Assembly (NCBI RefSeq): GCF_006265165.1
Contig: NZ_VDCH01000017.1
Span: 1 to 55,343 of the forward strand
Source of the DNA: Chlorobaculum thiosulfatiphilum
Lineage (GTDB): Bacteria; Bacteroidota; Chlorobiia; Chlorobiales; Chlorobiaceae
Direction of reading: 5' to 3'
DNA length: 55,343 nucleotides
Part shown: in pieces, positions 9,575-22,345 of the stretch
How the letters are laid out: every line of letters starts with the position of its first letter
Position numbering within the stretch: position 1 is the stretch's first letter
Position numbers and translations under genes: made by a program
The notes under the pieces: generated by a model
Seen by the model: the letters and a program-made list of their open reading frames with translations, nothing else
The model's database searches: none
Told to the model about the DNA's origin: nothing

Positions 9575-10270
9575 ATGTCAATGGCAGGAAAGAATTACAG
9601 GAATGCAAGCGCAGCGGTGAACCGCGCTCTTGAGTACGATCTGGCGGAAGCCATCGAGAAGGTCAAGGAGATCACTACCACAAAATTCGACGCCACGGTC
9701 GATGTCGCCATGAAGCTCGGGGTTGATCCCCGTCATGCCGATCAGGTTGTCCGCGGCACGGTCATGCTTCCTCACGGCACGGGTAAAACCGTTTCTGTCC
9801 TCGTTGTCTGCAAGGAGAACAAGGCGGAAGAAGCTCGCGAGGCTGGTGCCGATTTCGTCGGTTTCGAAGAGTATATCGAGAAAATCCAGGCTGGCTGGAC
9901 CGATGTCGATGTGGTCGTCGCGACCCCCGATGTCATGGGTCAGCTCGGCAAGGTTGCCCGAATCCTCGGCCCGCGCGGCCTGATGCCGAACCCGAAATCG
10001 GGCACGGTCACGATGGATGTCGCCAAGGCTGTCCGCGAAGTCAAGGCTGGTAAAATCGAGTTCAGGGTTGACAAGGCAGGCAATATCCATGCCCCGGTCG
10101 GCAAGGTGTCGTTCGATTCCGAAAATCTGGTCGGAAATATCACCAGCTTCATCAAAGAGGTTGTTCGCCTGAAACCTTCGGCTGCAAAAGGCCAGTATCT
10201 TCAGGGGATCACCATCTCAAGCACCATGTCCCCCGGCGTGAAGGTGAAAAAGGAAAAATTTGTTGCCTAA
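9575..10270 (+). CDS. rplA: Ribosomal protein L1
   Basis: This 231-residue L1 protein binds 23S rRNA at the mobile L1 stalk. Conserved stretches are [15 protein letters not shown] near residue 48, [17 protein letters not shown] near residue 128, and the C-terminal [10 protein letters not shown]. The start may be either ATG (9575 or 9581), a two-residue difference. In other bacteria L1 represses the rplK-rplA messenger by binding its leader; I could not locate such a site with confidence. Confidence 0.97.
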   Translation: MSMAGKNYRNASAAVNRALEYDLAEAIEKVKEITTTKFDATVDVAMKLGVDPRHADQVVRGTVMLPHGTGKTVSVLVVCKENKAEEAREAGADFVGFEEYIEKIQAGWTDVDVVVATPDVMGQLGKVARILGPRGLMPNPKSGTVTMDVAKAVREVKAGKIEFRVDKAGNIHAPVGKVSFDSENLVGNITSFIKEVVRLKPSAAKGQYLQGITISSTMSPGVKVKKEKFVA

Positions 10271-10291
10271 CATTAAAGATTGTGCACCGAT

Positions 10292-10813
10292 ATGATGAAG
10301 CGTGATACAAAAGAGCAGATCGCTCAGGAAATAGCAGAGAAGTTCCAGAAGTCACAGGGCTTCTACTTTACCGAGTTCCAGGGACTTGATGTCAAAAAGA
10401 TGGGCCAGTTGCGCCTCGAGTTCCGCAAGGCTGGTATCGAGTACCGGGTGGTCAAGAACACCCTGATCAAGAAGGCGCTCAAGGATGCCGCCAATGCAGA
10501 CAAGCTTGCTGCCGGTCTCAAGAACACCACCGCCGTGGCTTTCAGCTATGACGATCCGATCGCCCCGGCCAAGATCATCAAGAAGTTCAGCAAGGACAAC
10601 GAGGCGCTGAAGTTCAAGATGGCCTCGATCGACGGTTCGCTGTTCGGCCCCGATTCGCTGCCGCAGCTCTCCGAGATGCTTAGCAAGACCGAGAATATCG
10701 GTCGCCTTGCAGGCATGATCAATAACATGGTCGCTTCGGTGCCGAGGGTCATGAACGCGGTGATGCGTGACCTCGTTTCCGTGATCGATCAGGTCGGAAA
10801 GCTGGAGAAATAA
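10292..10813 (+). CDS. rplJ: Ribosomal protein L10
   Basis: This 173-residue protein anchors the L7/L12 stalk. The N-terminal rRNA-binding part includes the [16 protein letters not shown] segment, and a long C-terminal helix (from about residue 135) is where L7/L12 dimers bind in the family. I take the ATG at 10292. A TTG at 10280 is in frame but only four codons upstream and has no better ribosome binding site. The gap to rplA is 21 bases. Confidence 0.96.
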   Translation: MMKRDTKEQIAQEIAEKFQKSQGFYFTEFQGLDVKKMGQLRLEFRKAGIEYRVVKNTLIKKALKDAANADKLAAGLKNTTAVAFSYDDPIAPAKIIKKFSKDNEALKFKMASIDGSLFGPDSLPQLSEMLSKTENIGRLAGMINNMVASVPRVMNAVMRDLVSVIDQVGKLEK

Positions 10814-10869
10814 ACGAATTACGCACTCAAAGCTTCAATATTGTTCAATTCAAACTGAGAGAGGAAATA

Positions 10870-11250
10870 ATGTCATCTATTGAAACCCTTGTAGAAGAGA
10901 TTGGTAAACTTACCCTTACCGAAGCTTCCGAGTTGGTGAAAGCACTTGAGGAGAAGTTTGGCGTGAGTGCTGCTCCTGCCGTCATGGCTGGCGCCGTTAT
11001 GGCCGCTCCTGCCGGTGATGCCGCCGCCGCAGAAGAGAAGACCGAGTTCGACGTCGTGCTCAAGGCTGCCGGCGCCAACAAGATCAACGTCATCAAGGTT
11101 GTCCGCGCTATCACCGGCCTGGGCCTGAAAGAGGCGAAGGACATGGTTGATGGTGCTCCGAAGACCGTCAAAGAGGCTGTCTCCAAGGACGAGGCCGAGA
11201 AGATCGCCAAAGAACTGAAAGATGCCGGCGCTGAAGTCGAGCTGAAGTGA
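10870..11250 (+). CDS. rplL: Ribosomal protein L7/L12
   Basis: This 126-residue stalk protein has the N-terminal dimerisation domain ([20 protein letters not shown]), an alanine-rich hinge at about residues 35-53 and the C-terminal factor-binding domain ([20 protein letters not shown]). GAGAGGAAA four bases before the ATG is a good ribosome binding site, consistent with the high output this protein needs. A hairpin just downstream probably reduces read-through into rpoB. Confidence 0.97.
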   Translation: MSSIETLVEEIGKLTLTEASELVKALEEKFGVSAAPAVMAGAVMAAPAGDAAAAEEKTEFDVVLKAAGANKINVIKVVRAITGLGLKEAKDMVDGAPKTVKEAVSKDEAEKIAKELKDAGAEVELK

Positions 11251-11275
11251 TCCATCACCAGGCGAAATGACAGAC

Positions 11276-11304
11276 AAGCTCCGTGCCGATCCGGGACGGA
11301 GCTT
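11276..11304 (+). terminator. Probable attenuator between rplL and rpoB
   Basis: AAGCTCCGT (11276-11284) pairs perfectly with ACGGAGCTT (11296-11304) around an 11-base loop, and TTTGTCCGTTTGTG follows. The T-run is imperfect, so partial termination is more likely than complete termination. E. coli has an attenuator at the same place, which makes this role plausible. Confidence 0.5.
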
Positions 11305-11656
11305 TGTCCGTTTGTGTAAATGAATGCATATGTTATTCCGTTCAGCGGCAGCAACCGCGGATGGATATCCACTCCGGAAAGGGTATTTGCGAATCTTGTA
11401 ATGACCAAAGGGTACCACTGATTACTGTCGTGAGCGATTCGATCGATGCCGGAGTGCAGAACCTGAATGTGCCGTCCTGCCGGGACATGAGGAGTGCAGT
11501 GCCGGACGACAGTACCGGTTGGAGCGCGGAGCAAAGAGGGTGCGAGGCTGACGGCGCAAATGAAATGCGACGGCATCCGAGCGGAAAAAGCCCGAAAGAG
11601 AGAATTGCCCATAAACTGTTAAGTACTCCCTGCAATTGACTAAAAGCGAGGTGCAT
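11305..11656. other. Leader region upstream of rpoB without a supported gene
   Basis: About 350 bases separate the attenuator from rpoB. A 118-codon open frame crosses it but has no family resemblance, an unusual amino-acid mix and no ribosome binding site, so I do not call it. Short complementary pieces (GTCC and GGAC around 11474-11486; GTGCCG and CCGGAC nearby) suggest structured leader RNA. Confidence 0.4.
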
Positions 11657-14600
11657 GTGAAAGTGGCTGATGCAACACCAACACCCTGTATTGACTTTTC
11701 TAAGATCCAGAGTATCGTAACCCCCCCCGACCTTCTCAAGGTACAGCTCGATTCGTTTCATAATTTCATCCAGGACAGCGTTCCCCTTGAAAAGCGCAAG
11801 GATCAGGGCCTTGAAAAAGTGCTCAGGAGCGCCTTTCCCATTACCGATACCAGGGGTCTCTATCTCCTGGAATATATCTCATACAGCTTCGACAAGCCCA
11901 AATATACTGTCGAGGAGTGCATCGAGCGCGGCCTGACCTACGATGTGTCGCTCAAGATCAAGCTCAAGCTCTCCTACAAGGACGAAGCCGACGAGCCGGA
12001 CTGGAAAGAGACCATCCAGCAGGAGGTTTACCTCGGCAGGATTCCCTACATGACCGAGCGAGGCACCTTCATCGTCAACGGCGCGGAGCGCGTCGTCGTG
12101 GCGCAGCTTCACCGTTCACCGGGCGTGGTCTTCAGCGAGGCGGTGCATCCCAATGGTAAAAAGATGTACTCCGCCAAGATCGTGCCGACCCGCGGCTCCT
12201 GGATCGAGTTCCAGACCGACATCAACAACCAGATATTCGTCTATATCGACCAGAAGAAAAACTTTTTGGTCACGGCCCTCTTGCGCGCCATCGGCTTCGC
12301 CAGGGACGAAGATATTCTTGGCCTGTTCGACCTGGTCGATGAGGTCGAGGTATCCTCGAAAAGCTCGAAGCGCGAACAACTGCTTGGTCAGTATCTGGCC
12401 TCCGATATCATCGACATGAACACCGGCGAGGTTGTCCCGGCAAGGGCTGCCATTACCGAGGAGATCTTGGAGCAGATCGTCATGGCGGGCTACAAATCGG
12501 TCAAGGTGATGAAGACCACCTCGCCGGAGAAGGGCGTGGACAAGTCGGTCATCATCAACACGATTCTCAACGACAACTCCGCTACCGAGGAAGAGGCGCT
12601 CGAAATCGTTTACGAAGAGCTTCGCGCCAACGAAGCGCCGGACATCGATGCCGCCAGAAGCTTTCTCGAACGCACCTTCTTCAACCAGAAGAAGTACGAT
12701 CTGGGCGACGTCGGACGCTATCGCATCCAGAAGAAGCTCAAGGCAGAGCTTTCTGATCTTTCGGCATTCCTCAACGAAAAGCCGGAGCTGAAGGAGCTTT
12801 CAGACGCCATTTACGCGCGAATTCTCCAGACGATCAGCACCTACTCCGAGGAGCCGGTCGGCGACGATATTCTCGTCTTGACCCACTACGATATCATCGC
12901 GGTCATCAACTACCTCATCAAGCTGGTCAACGGCAATGCCGAGGTCGATGACGTCGATCACCTGGCCAACCGCCGCGTGCGTTCGGTGGGCGAGCAGCTT
13001 GCCGCGCAGTTCGTGATCGGCCTGGCGAGGATGGGCAAGAACGTCCGCGAAAAGCTCAACTCGCGCGACACCGACAAGATCGCGCCTGCGGACCTCATCA
13101 ACGCCCGAACCGTTTCGAGCGTGGTGTCGAGCTTCTTCGCCACCAGCCAGCTTTCGCAGTTCATGGACCAGACCAACCCTCTGGCCGAAATGACCAACAA
13201 GCGCCGCGTGTCGGCTCTCGGCCCCGGCGGTCTGACCCGCGAGCGCGCGGGCTTCGAGGTTCGCGACGTTCACTACACCCATTACGGACGCCTTTGCCCG
13301 ATCGAGACCCCTGAAGGTCCGAACATCGGTCTGATTTCGTCGCTGTCGGTTTATGCCGAAATCAACGACAAGGGGTTCATCCAGACGCCGTACCGCGTCG
13401 TCGATAAAGGCTTGGTGACCGATACGGTGCTGATGCTCTCCGCCGAGGACGAGGAGAACAAGATCACCGTGCCGGTCAGCATCCAGCTCGACGAGAACAA
13501 CCGCATCGCCGCCGAGTCGGTGCAGGCCAGAACGAAGGGCGACTATCCGCTCGTGCTGGCCGAGGATGTGAACTACATGGACGTTTCGCCGGTGCAGATC
13601 GTCAGCGCGGCGGCAGCGCTCATTCCGTTCCTCGAGCACGATGATGGCAACCGCGCACTGATGGGCGCGAACATGCAGCGCCAGGCTGTGCCGCTGCTGG
13701 TCTCCGACGCTCCGATTGTCGGCACCGGCATGGAGGCGAAAGTCGCCCGCGACTCCCGCGCCGTGATCGTGGCCGAAGGCCCCGGCGTGGTGCAGAGCGT
13801 CACGGCGGATCGCATCGAGGTGCGTTACGACCTCGATCCGGAGAACGCCACCGTGTCGCTGCTCGATCCCAACGAAGGCCTCAAGGTTTACAAGCTCATC
13901 AAGTTCAAGCGCTCCAACCAAGACACCTGCATTTCGCAGCGCCCCTTGGTGCGCAACGGCCAGAGGCTCGAAACGGGCGACGTGCTGGCCGACAGCTCCT
14001 CGACCGACAATGGCGAGCTGGCGCTCGGCAAGAACGTGCTGGTGGCCTTCATGCCCTGGCGCGGTTACAACTTCGAGGACGCCATTGTGCTCAGCGAAAG
14101 GCTGGTCTATGACGACGTCTTCACCTCGATCCACGTGCACGAGTTCGAGTCGAACGTGCGCGACACCAAGCGTGGCGAGGAGCAGTTCACCCGCGACATC
14201 TACAACGTCAGCGAGGAAGCGCTGCGCAATCTCGACGAAAACGGCATCGTGCGCATCGGCGCTGAGGTCAAGGAGCGCGACATCCTGGTCGGCAAGATCA
14301 CCCCGAAGGGCGAGAGCGATCCGACTCCGGAAGAGAAGCTGCTTCGCGCCATCTTCGGCGACAAGTCCAGCGACGTCAAGGATGCATCGATGCACGTGCC
14401 TGCAGGCATGAAGGGCATCGTCATCAAGACCAAGCTGTTCAGCCGCAAGAAGAAAATCGGCATGGACGTCAAGGAGAAGCTGGAGGCCGTTGACAAGCAG
14501 TTCGACCTGAAAGAGGCCGACCTGCGCAAGCGCTTCGCCAAATGGATGAAGCAGCATCTCGACGGCAAGAAGAGCGTCGCCATCCAGAGCGACAAGGGCA

Positions 14601-15568
14601 AGGTGCTCGTACCTGAAGGCGCGATCATCGGCGACGAGCTGCTGGCCAGATTCAACGGCCTGCCGTTTCTCGAATCGATCGATGTGTCGAAAGGCATCGT
14701 CACCGGAGCCAAGACTAACGAGAACGTCGTCCGCCTGATCCGTGAATATCGCCTGAAGCTCAAGGATCTTTCCGACGAGCGCGAGAATGAAAAATATAAA
14801 ATCAATGTCGGCGACGAGCTGCCGCCCGGCATCGAGGAGCTGGCCAAGGTCTATATCGCCCAGAAGAGGAAGATCCAGGTTGGTGACAAGATGGCCGGAC
14901 GCCACGGTAACAAGGGCGTGGTCGGCAAGATTCTGCCGATCGAGGATATGCCCTTCATGGCGGACGGAACGCCGGTCGATATCGTGCTCAACCCGCTCGG
15001 TGTGCCGAGCCGCATGAACATCGGCCAGCTCTACGAAACTTCGCTTGGTTGGGCGGGCAAGAAGCTCGGCGTCAAGTTCAAGACTCCGATCTTCAACGGC
15101 GCGACCTACAGCGAGGTGCAGGAGCAGCTCGAAAAAGCCGGTCTGCCGGGTCACGGCAAAGTCAGTCTCTTCGACGGCCGCACCGGCGAGCGTTTCCACG
15201 ACGAGGTCACGGTCGGCTATATCTATATGTTAAAGCTGAGTCACCTGGTCGACGACAAGATTCACGCCAGGTCCATCGGGCCATACTCGCTCATCACCCA
15301 GCAGCCGCTTGGCGGCAAGGCGCAGTTCGGCGGCCAGAGGTTCGGTGAAATGGAGGTGTGGGCGCTCGAAGCCTATGGCGCGGCCAACATCCTGCGCGAG
15401 ATGCTCACGGTCAAATCCGATGACGTCATTGGCAGAAACAAAACGTACGAGGCTATCGTCAAGGGGCAGAATCTCCCGGAACCCGGAACGCCTGAGTCAT
15501 TCAACGTGCTTATCAGGGAGCTGCAAGGCCTTGGCCTCGAAATCAGGATCGACGACAGGGTACCCTGA
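11657..15568 (+). CDS. rpoB: RNA polymerase subunit beta
   Basis: This roughly 1303-residue protein is the beta subunit of RNA polymerase. Recognised parts include the rifampicin-region sequence [20 protein letters not shown] followed by [20 protein letters not shown] and [12 protein letters not shown]. The C-terminal half carries [19 protein letters not shown] and the terminal clamp segment [18 protein letters not shown] chose the GTG at 11657, preceded by AGCGAGG at five bases' distance. A TTG seven codons upstream (11636) is in frame and cannot be excluded. Long minus-strand open frames across it are shadows of its biased codon use. Confidence 0.96.
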   Translation: MKVADATPTPCIDFSKIQSIVTPPDLLKVQLDSFHNFIQDSVPLEKRKDQGLEKVLRSAFPITDTRGLYLLEYISYSFDKPKYTVEECIERGLTYDVSLKIKLKLSYKDEADEPDWKETIQQEVYLGRIPYMTERGTFIVNGAERVVVAQLHRSPGVVFSEAVHPNGKKMYSAKIVPTRGSWIEFQTDINNQIFVYIDQKKNFLVTALLRAIGFARDEDILGLFDLVDEVEVSSKSSKREQLLGQYLASDIIDMNTGEVVPARAAITEEILEQIVMAGYKSVKVMKTTSPEKGVDKSVIINTILNDNSATEEEALEIVYEELRANEAPDIDAARSFLERTFFNQKKYDLGDVGRYRIQKKLKAELSDLSAFLNEKPELKELSDAIYARILQTISTYSEEPVGDDILVLTHYDIIAVINYLIKLVNGNAEVDDVDHLANRRVRSVGEQLAAQFVIGLARMGKNVREKLNSRDTDKIAPADLINARTVSSVVSSFFATSQLSQFMDQTNPLAEMTNKRRVSALGPGGLTRERAGFEVRDVHYTHYGRLCPIETPEGPNIGLISSLSVYAEINDKGFIQTPYRVVDKGLVTDTVLMLSAEDEENKITVPVSIQLDENNRIAAESVQARTKGDYPLVLAEDVNYMDVSPVQIVSAAAALIPFLEHDDGNRALMGANMQRQAVPLLVSDAPIVGTGMEAKVARDSRAVIVAEGPGVVQSVTADRIEVRYDLDPENATVSLLDPNEGLKVYKLIKFKRSNQDTCISQRPLVRNGQRLETGDVLADSSSTDNGELALGKNVLVAFMPWRGYNFEDAIVLSERLVYDDVFTSIHVHEFESNVRDTKRGEEQFTRDIYNVSEEALRNLDENGIVRIGAEVKERDILVGKITPKGESDPTPEEKLLRAIFGDKSSDVKDASMHVPAGMKGIVIKTKLFSRKKKIGMDVKEKLEAVDKQFDLKEADLRKRFAKWMKQHLDGKKSVAIQSDKGKVLVPEGAIIGDELLARFNGLPFLESIDVSKGIVTGAKTNENVVRLIREYRLKLKDLSDERENEKYKINVGDELPPGIEELAKVYIAQKRKIQVGDKMAGRHGNKGVVGKILPIEDMPFMADGTPVDIVLNPLGVPSRMNIGQLYETSLGWAGKKLGVKFKTPIFNGATYSEVQEQLEKAGLPGHGKVSLFDGRTGERFHDEVTVGYIYMLKLSHLVDDKIHARSIGPYSLITQQPLGGKAQFGGQRFGEMEVWALEAYGAANILREMLTVKSDDVIGRNKTYEAIVKGQNLPEPGTPESFNVLIRELQGLGLEIRIDDRVP

Positions 15569-15580
15569 ATGATGTAATGA

Positions 15581-15606
15581 CATGCCGGAGCGATCACTTC
15601 GGCATG
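15581..15606. repeat. Inverted repeat between rpoB and rpoC
   Basis: CATGCCG (15581-15587) and CGGCATG (15600-15606) are perfect 7-base arms around a 12-base loop, 12 bases after the rpoB stop codon. No T-run follows, so it is not a normal terminator. It may protect or process the messenger. Confidence 0.45.
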
Positions 15607-15659
15607 TGAAAAGAAGTAACGAAGATAATTTCAAGGTTGTTTTAACAGGGATATCGACC

Positions 15660-20114
<4,455 letters not shown>

Positions 20115-20164
20115 CCCGCTGTTGAAGCCTGAGTGCTACTCATACATAACAAACTTTGAATATC

Positions 20165-20200
20165 AAGCCGCCCTGTTTCAGAAATGGGGCGGCTTTTTTT
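20165..20200 (+). terminator. Rho-independent terminator after rpoC
   Basis: AAGCCGCCC pairs with GGGCGGCTT, giving a GC-rich stem with a loop of about 12 bases, followed by a run of T. It lies 51 bases after the rpoC stop and closes the ribosomal-protein/RNA-polymerase operon. Confidence 0.88.
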
Positions 20201-21608
20201 ATTCCGCACCATTTTTAAAAAGCTGGAATAATAAATATAGAGACAATAGTTATATCTATATTTATGCTTTTTTATTGCGTACATATAATATGTTTTGCTA
20301 ATATTTTTGCATTTTCATCGCCAAAATAGACAGATATGAAAAATGAGTAATTGCAAGGATGAATAAGAAGAAGATGGTTGTTGTCAGAAGTACTTTTAAT
20401 TGCTATCTTACATGTGAGTTAATAATCATGTATGATTTATATATATAGTCTGCTCTTTACGTATAAAGTCTGTTGTGTTAAGCAAATAATTTTTGTTAAA
20501 AGCGAATCAGAATTTTGGGGGTTCCTTGGCATGGTTTATCGGTCTTCGCCGGTGCAAGGCTGTCGTGCACCCCAGGTCATCTTTGGAGTTCTATCGCATG
20601 ATAGATCACAACAGATTTCGCCTTGTCATTAAAGATACGGGACTTCGATTACAGAGTGTCTTGGCGCTTAGGAAGAATACGGTGTGCACTGAGTAATGAT
20701 GATGACTTCAGATACTTTAGATGAGCTTATAGTGCTGGTACCGTATTTTTTTTGAAAATACTTACGATTTAAGAGAACCGCCTGCTTTACTTAATAATAT
20801 TTTTTCCTCATCGACAATCGTGCCCTGTCGGCAAGTCAAAAATGCTCAAGATGCTTGACTATCAGAGCGATGAATATTGTACAGAGTATTGGGCGCTGTG
20901 GTCACAGACTGCTCAACAAAACTGCTGGACTCGGAAGTTTACACATAAAGATGGCGCACAGTATTAGATAAGGTATCTTTGCACAAGTGAATATCGGGTG
21001 ACAAATTTGACTATTAAGTATCAAAAGGCCTTATATATGTCACCTATAAGGTTATGTGTGAGAGTATTGATTGTATGTATTAAGGTTGATGGTTGACTTT
21101 ACCGTAGAGTCAAAAATATTGATCAGCATTGTAATGCATTACAAGAAAATTAAAATTTATTTTGCAGAAAAACCTTGTCTGAGAATCGCGCTTTCTGAAT
21201 TGGTTAATATGCTATGTATAATTACGGTGGACGGCAATACTAAATAAGTATGCGACCTTCAGGTATAAAGTGATACAGGATTGATAATAGTGGCTGAAAT
21301 AGAAGTTTTCCTTTGATAAGACTGTAGAATTTATAGTTTTCCTTGTATTAAGGTGTGCGGAAGGACAGTGCTTTAAAAGGTAAGATCAGAGCATATTGAT
21401 AAGATTGTGCAGGACAGGTTTCTGTTAATAACGGTTCGAGTATTTCATACAGGTATAAAAAGAAATTCAGTTTATATTGTGACTGAAAATAGCGAAGCTA
21501 TATGGATAATTGTCGAAATATATAGTTCATATATATTTAATGGATTCATTTTAAAGGCTAATAACTGATTGTTCTCATCTTGAGGTTCAAAAATTTATAC
21601 GAATTAAC
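20201..21608. other. 1.4 kb AT-rich region without a supported gene
   Basis: Base composition drops sharply right after the rpoC terminator. All open frames are short and lack ribosome binding sites or family likeness. A patch at about 20510-20690 is richer in G+C than its surroundings and might be a decayed coding remnant, but I cannot identify it. The region is long enough to hold the promoter and a long leader of the polysaccharide operon. Confidence 0.5.
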
Positions 21609-21635
21609 GCCTCGTTATAACTATCATAACGAGGC
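21609..21635 (+). promoter_or_regulatory. Leader hairpin upstream of the polysaccharide operon
   Basis: GCCTCGTTAT (21609-21618) and ATAACGAGGC (21626-21635) form a perfect 10-base stem with the 7-base loop AACTATC. It lies 117 bases upstream of the SLBB gene. TTTTTC follows 17 bases later, and a second small T-rich structure lies at about 21661-21690. It could be a terminator/antiterminator control point for the long operon. Confidence 0.45.
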
Positions 21636-21751
21636 CTGTAGCTTTAGAACGTTTTTCTTATGCCGTGGTTTATGGCAGGTTTTTTATTTAAATCATATTT
21701 ACATTATTTAATATTTTGACTAATAGATCTCTCTTAATCATAAGAAGATAT

Positions 21752-22315
21752 ATGTATAAAAAAAACATCCTAACATTTCTGCTTGCTATTTCGATATGGA
21801 CTCAGTTGGTTCCTTGCTTTGGAATGCCAGTATCAGCAAGAGCAGAAATAACGTCGATGGTTGGCAATGAACCAACAGTAGCTGCTCCAATCTACAATCC
21901 TCTTGCTGGTCCATCCTATCCTGTTGCGCAGAATTCATATTTTACTGATGATTCTGGCAATATTCTCATGTTCGTTAACATTCTTGGGCAGGTTTCAAGA
22001 CAAGGACAATTTATTGTACGTGAAAACGCAGATTTTGCTACAATTCTTGCCATCTCTGGTGGGCTTGGTAAAGATGCGGACCTCAAAAAAGTTCTTGTTG
22101 TTAGGCAAGAACCTGATGATAACGGAAAGCAAGCTTATGTTGTAAATCTTAAAACTTTTTACAAAAAAGGTGATCGTTCTGGATTTATTGCATTAAAGCC
22201 TAATGATACTATAGTTATTCCAGAAAAAGGGATCAGTCTTGCTAAAATATCGCAATACTCAAGCATAATATCGCCATTTATATATTGGTATTATATTATC
22301 GATAAACAACAATAA
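21752..22315 (+). CDS. SLBB-domain polysaccharide export protein
   Basis: The ATG at 21752 gives 187 residues and is preceded by AAGAAG. The frame is open 12 codons further upstream. The N-terminus (MYKKNILTFLLAISIWTQLV) is a signal peptide, so the protein is exported. The middle (about residues 75-125) contains GQVSRQGQFIVRENADFATI and ISGGLGKDADLKKVLVVRQ, the pattern of an SLBB (soluble ligand-binding beta-grasp) domain of Wza-type exporters. The larger polysaccharide-export domain found before SLBB in Wza is missing. The C-terminus is hydrophobic (IISPFIYWYYII). It sits directly before the Wzc-like kinase with no gap, so it probably acts with it. Confidence 0.75.
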   Translation: MYKKNILTFLLAISIWTQLVPCFGMPVSARAEITSMVGNEPTVAAPIYNPLAGPSYPVAQNSYFTDDSGNILMFVNILGQVSRQGQFIVRENADFATILAISGGLGKDADLKKVLVVRQEPDDNGKQAYVVNLKTFYKKGDRSGFIALKPNDTIVIPEKGISLAKISQYSSIISPFIYWYYIIDKQQ

Positions 22316-22345
22316 TTGAAATCTGATTCAAAGCCTGTCACTCAT

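Noticed and set aside
11283-11639. A 118-codon plus-strand frame between rplL and rpoB
   Set aside because: It begins inside the attenuator hairpin and has an atypical composition and no ribosome binding site.
12800-15199. A 799-codon open frame on the minus strand across rpoB, with similar long antisense frames across enolase, ispG and rpoC
   Set aside because: They mirror the codon bias of G+C-rich essential genes, show no family resemblance and have no start signals.
15582-15659. An upstream ATG start for rpoC adding 26 residues
   Set aside because: It lies in the inverted repeat, and beta' family resemblance begins at the ATG at 15660.
20493-20696. A 67-codon frame in the gene-free region
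   Set aside because: Slightly better base composition than its surroundings but no recognisable family, start signal or neighbour link.
21609-21690. A JUMPstart/ops element recognised by RfaH
   Set aside because: The nearest sequence (GGCCTGTAGC) matches ops only with a gap and a mismatch, and no RfaH-type gene is visible. Only the hairpin is kept.
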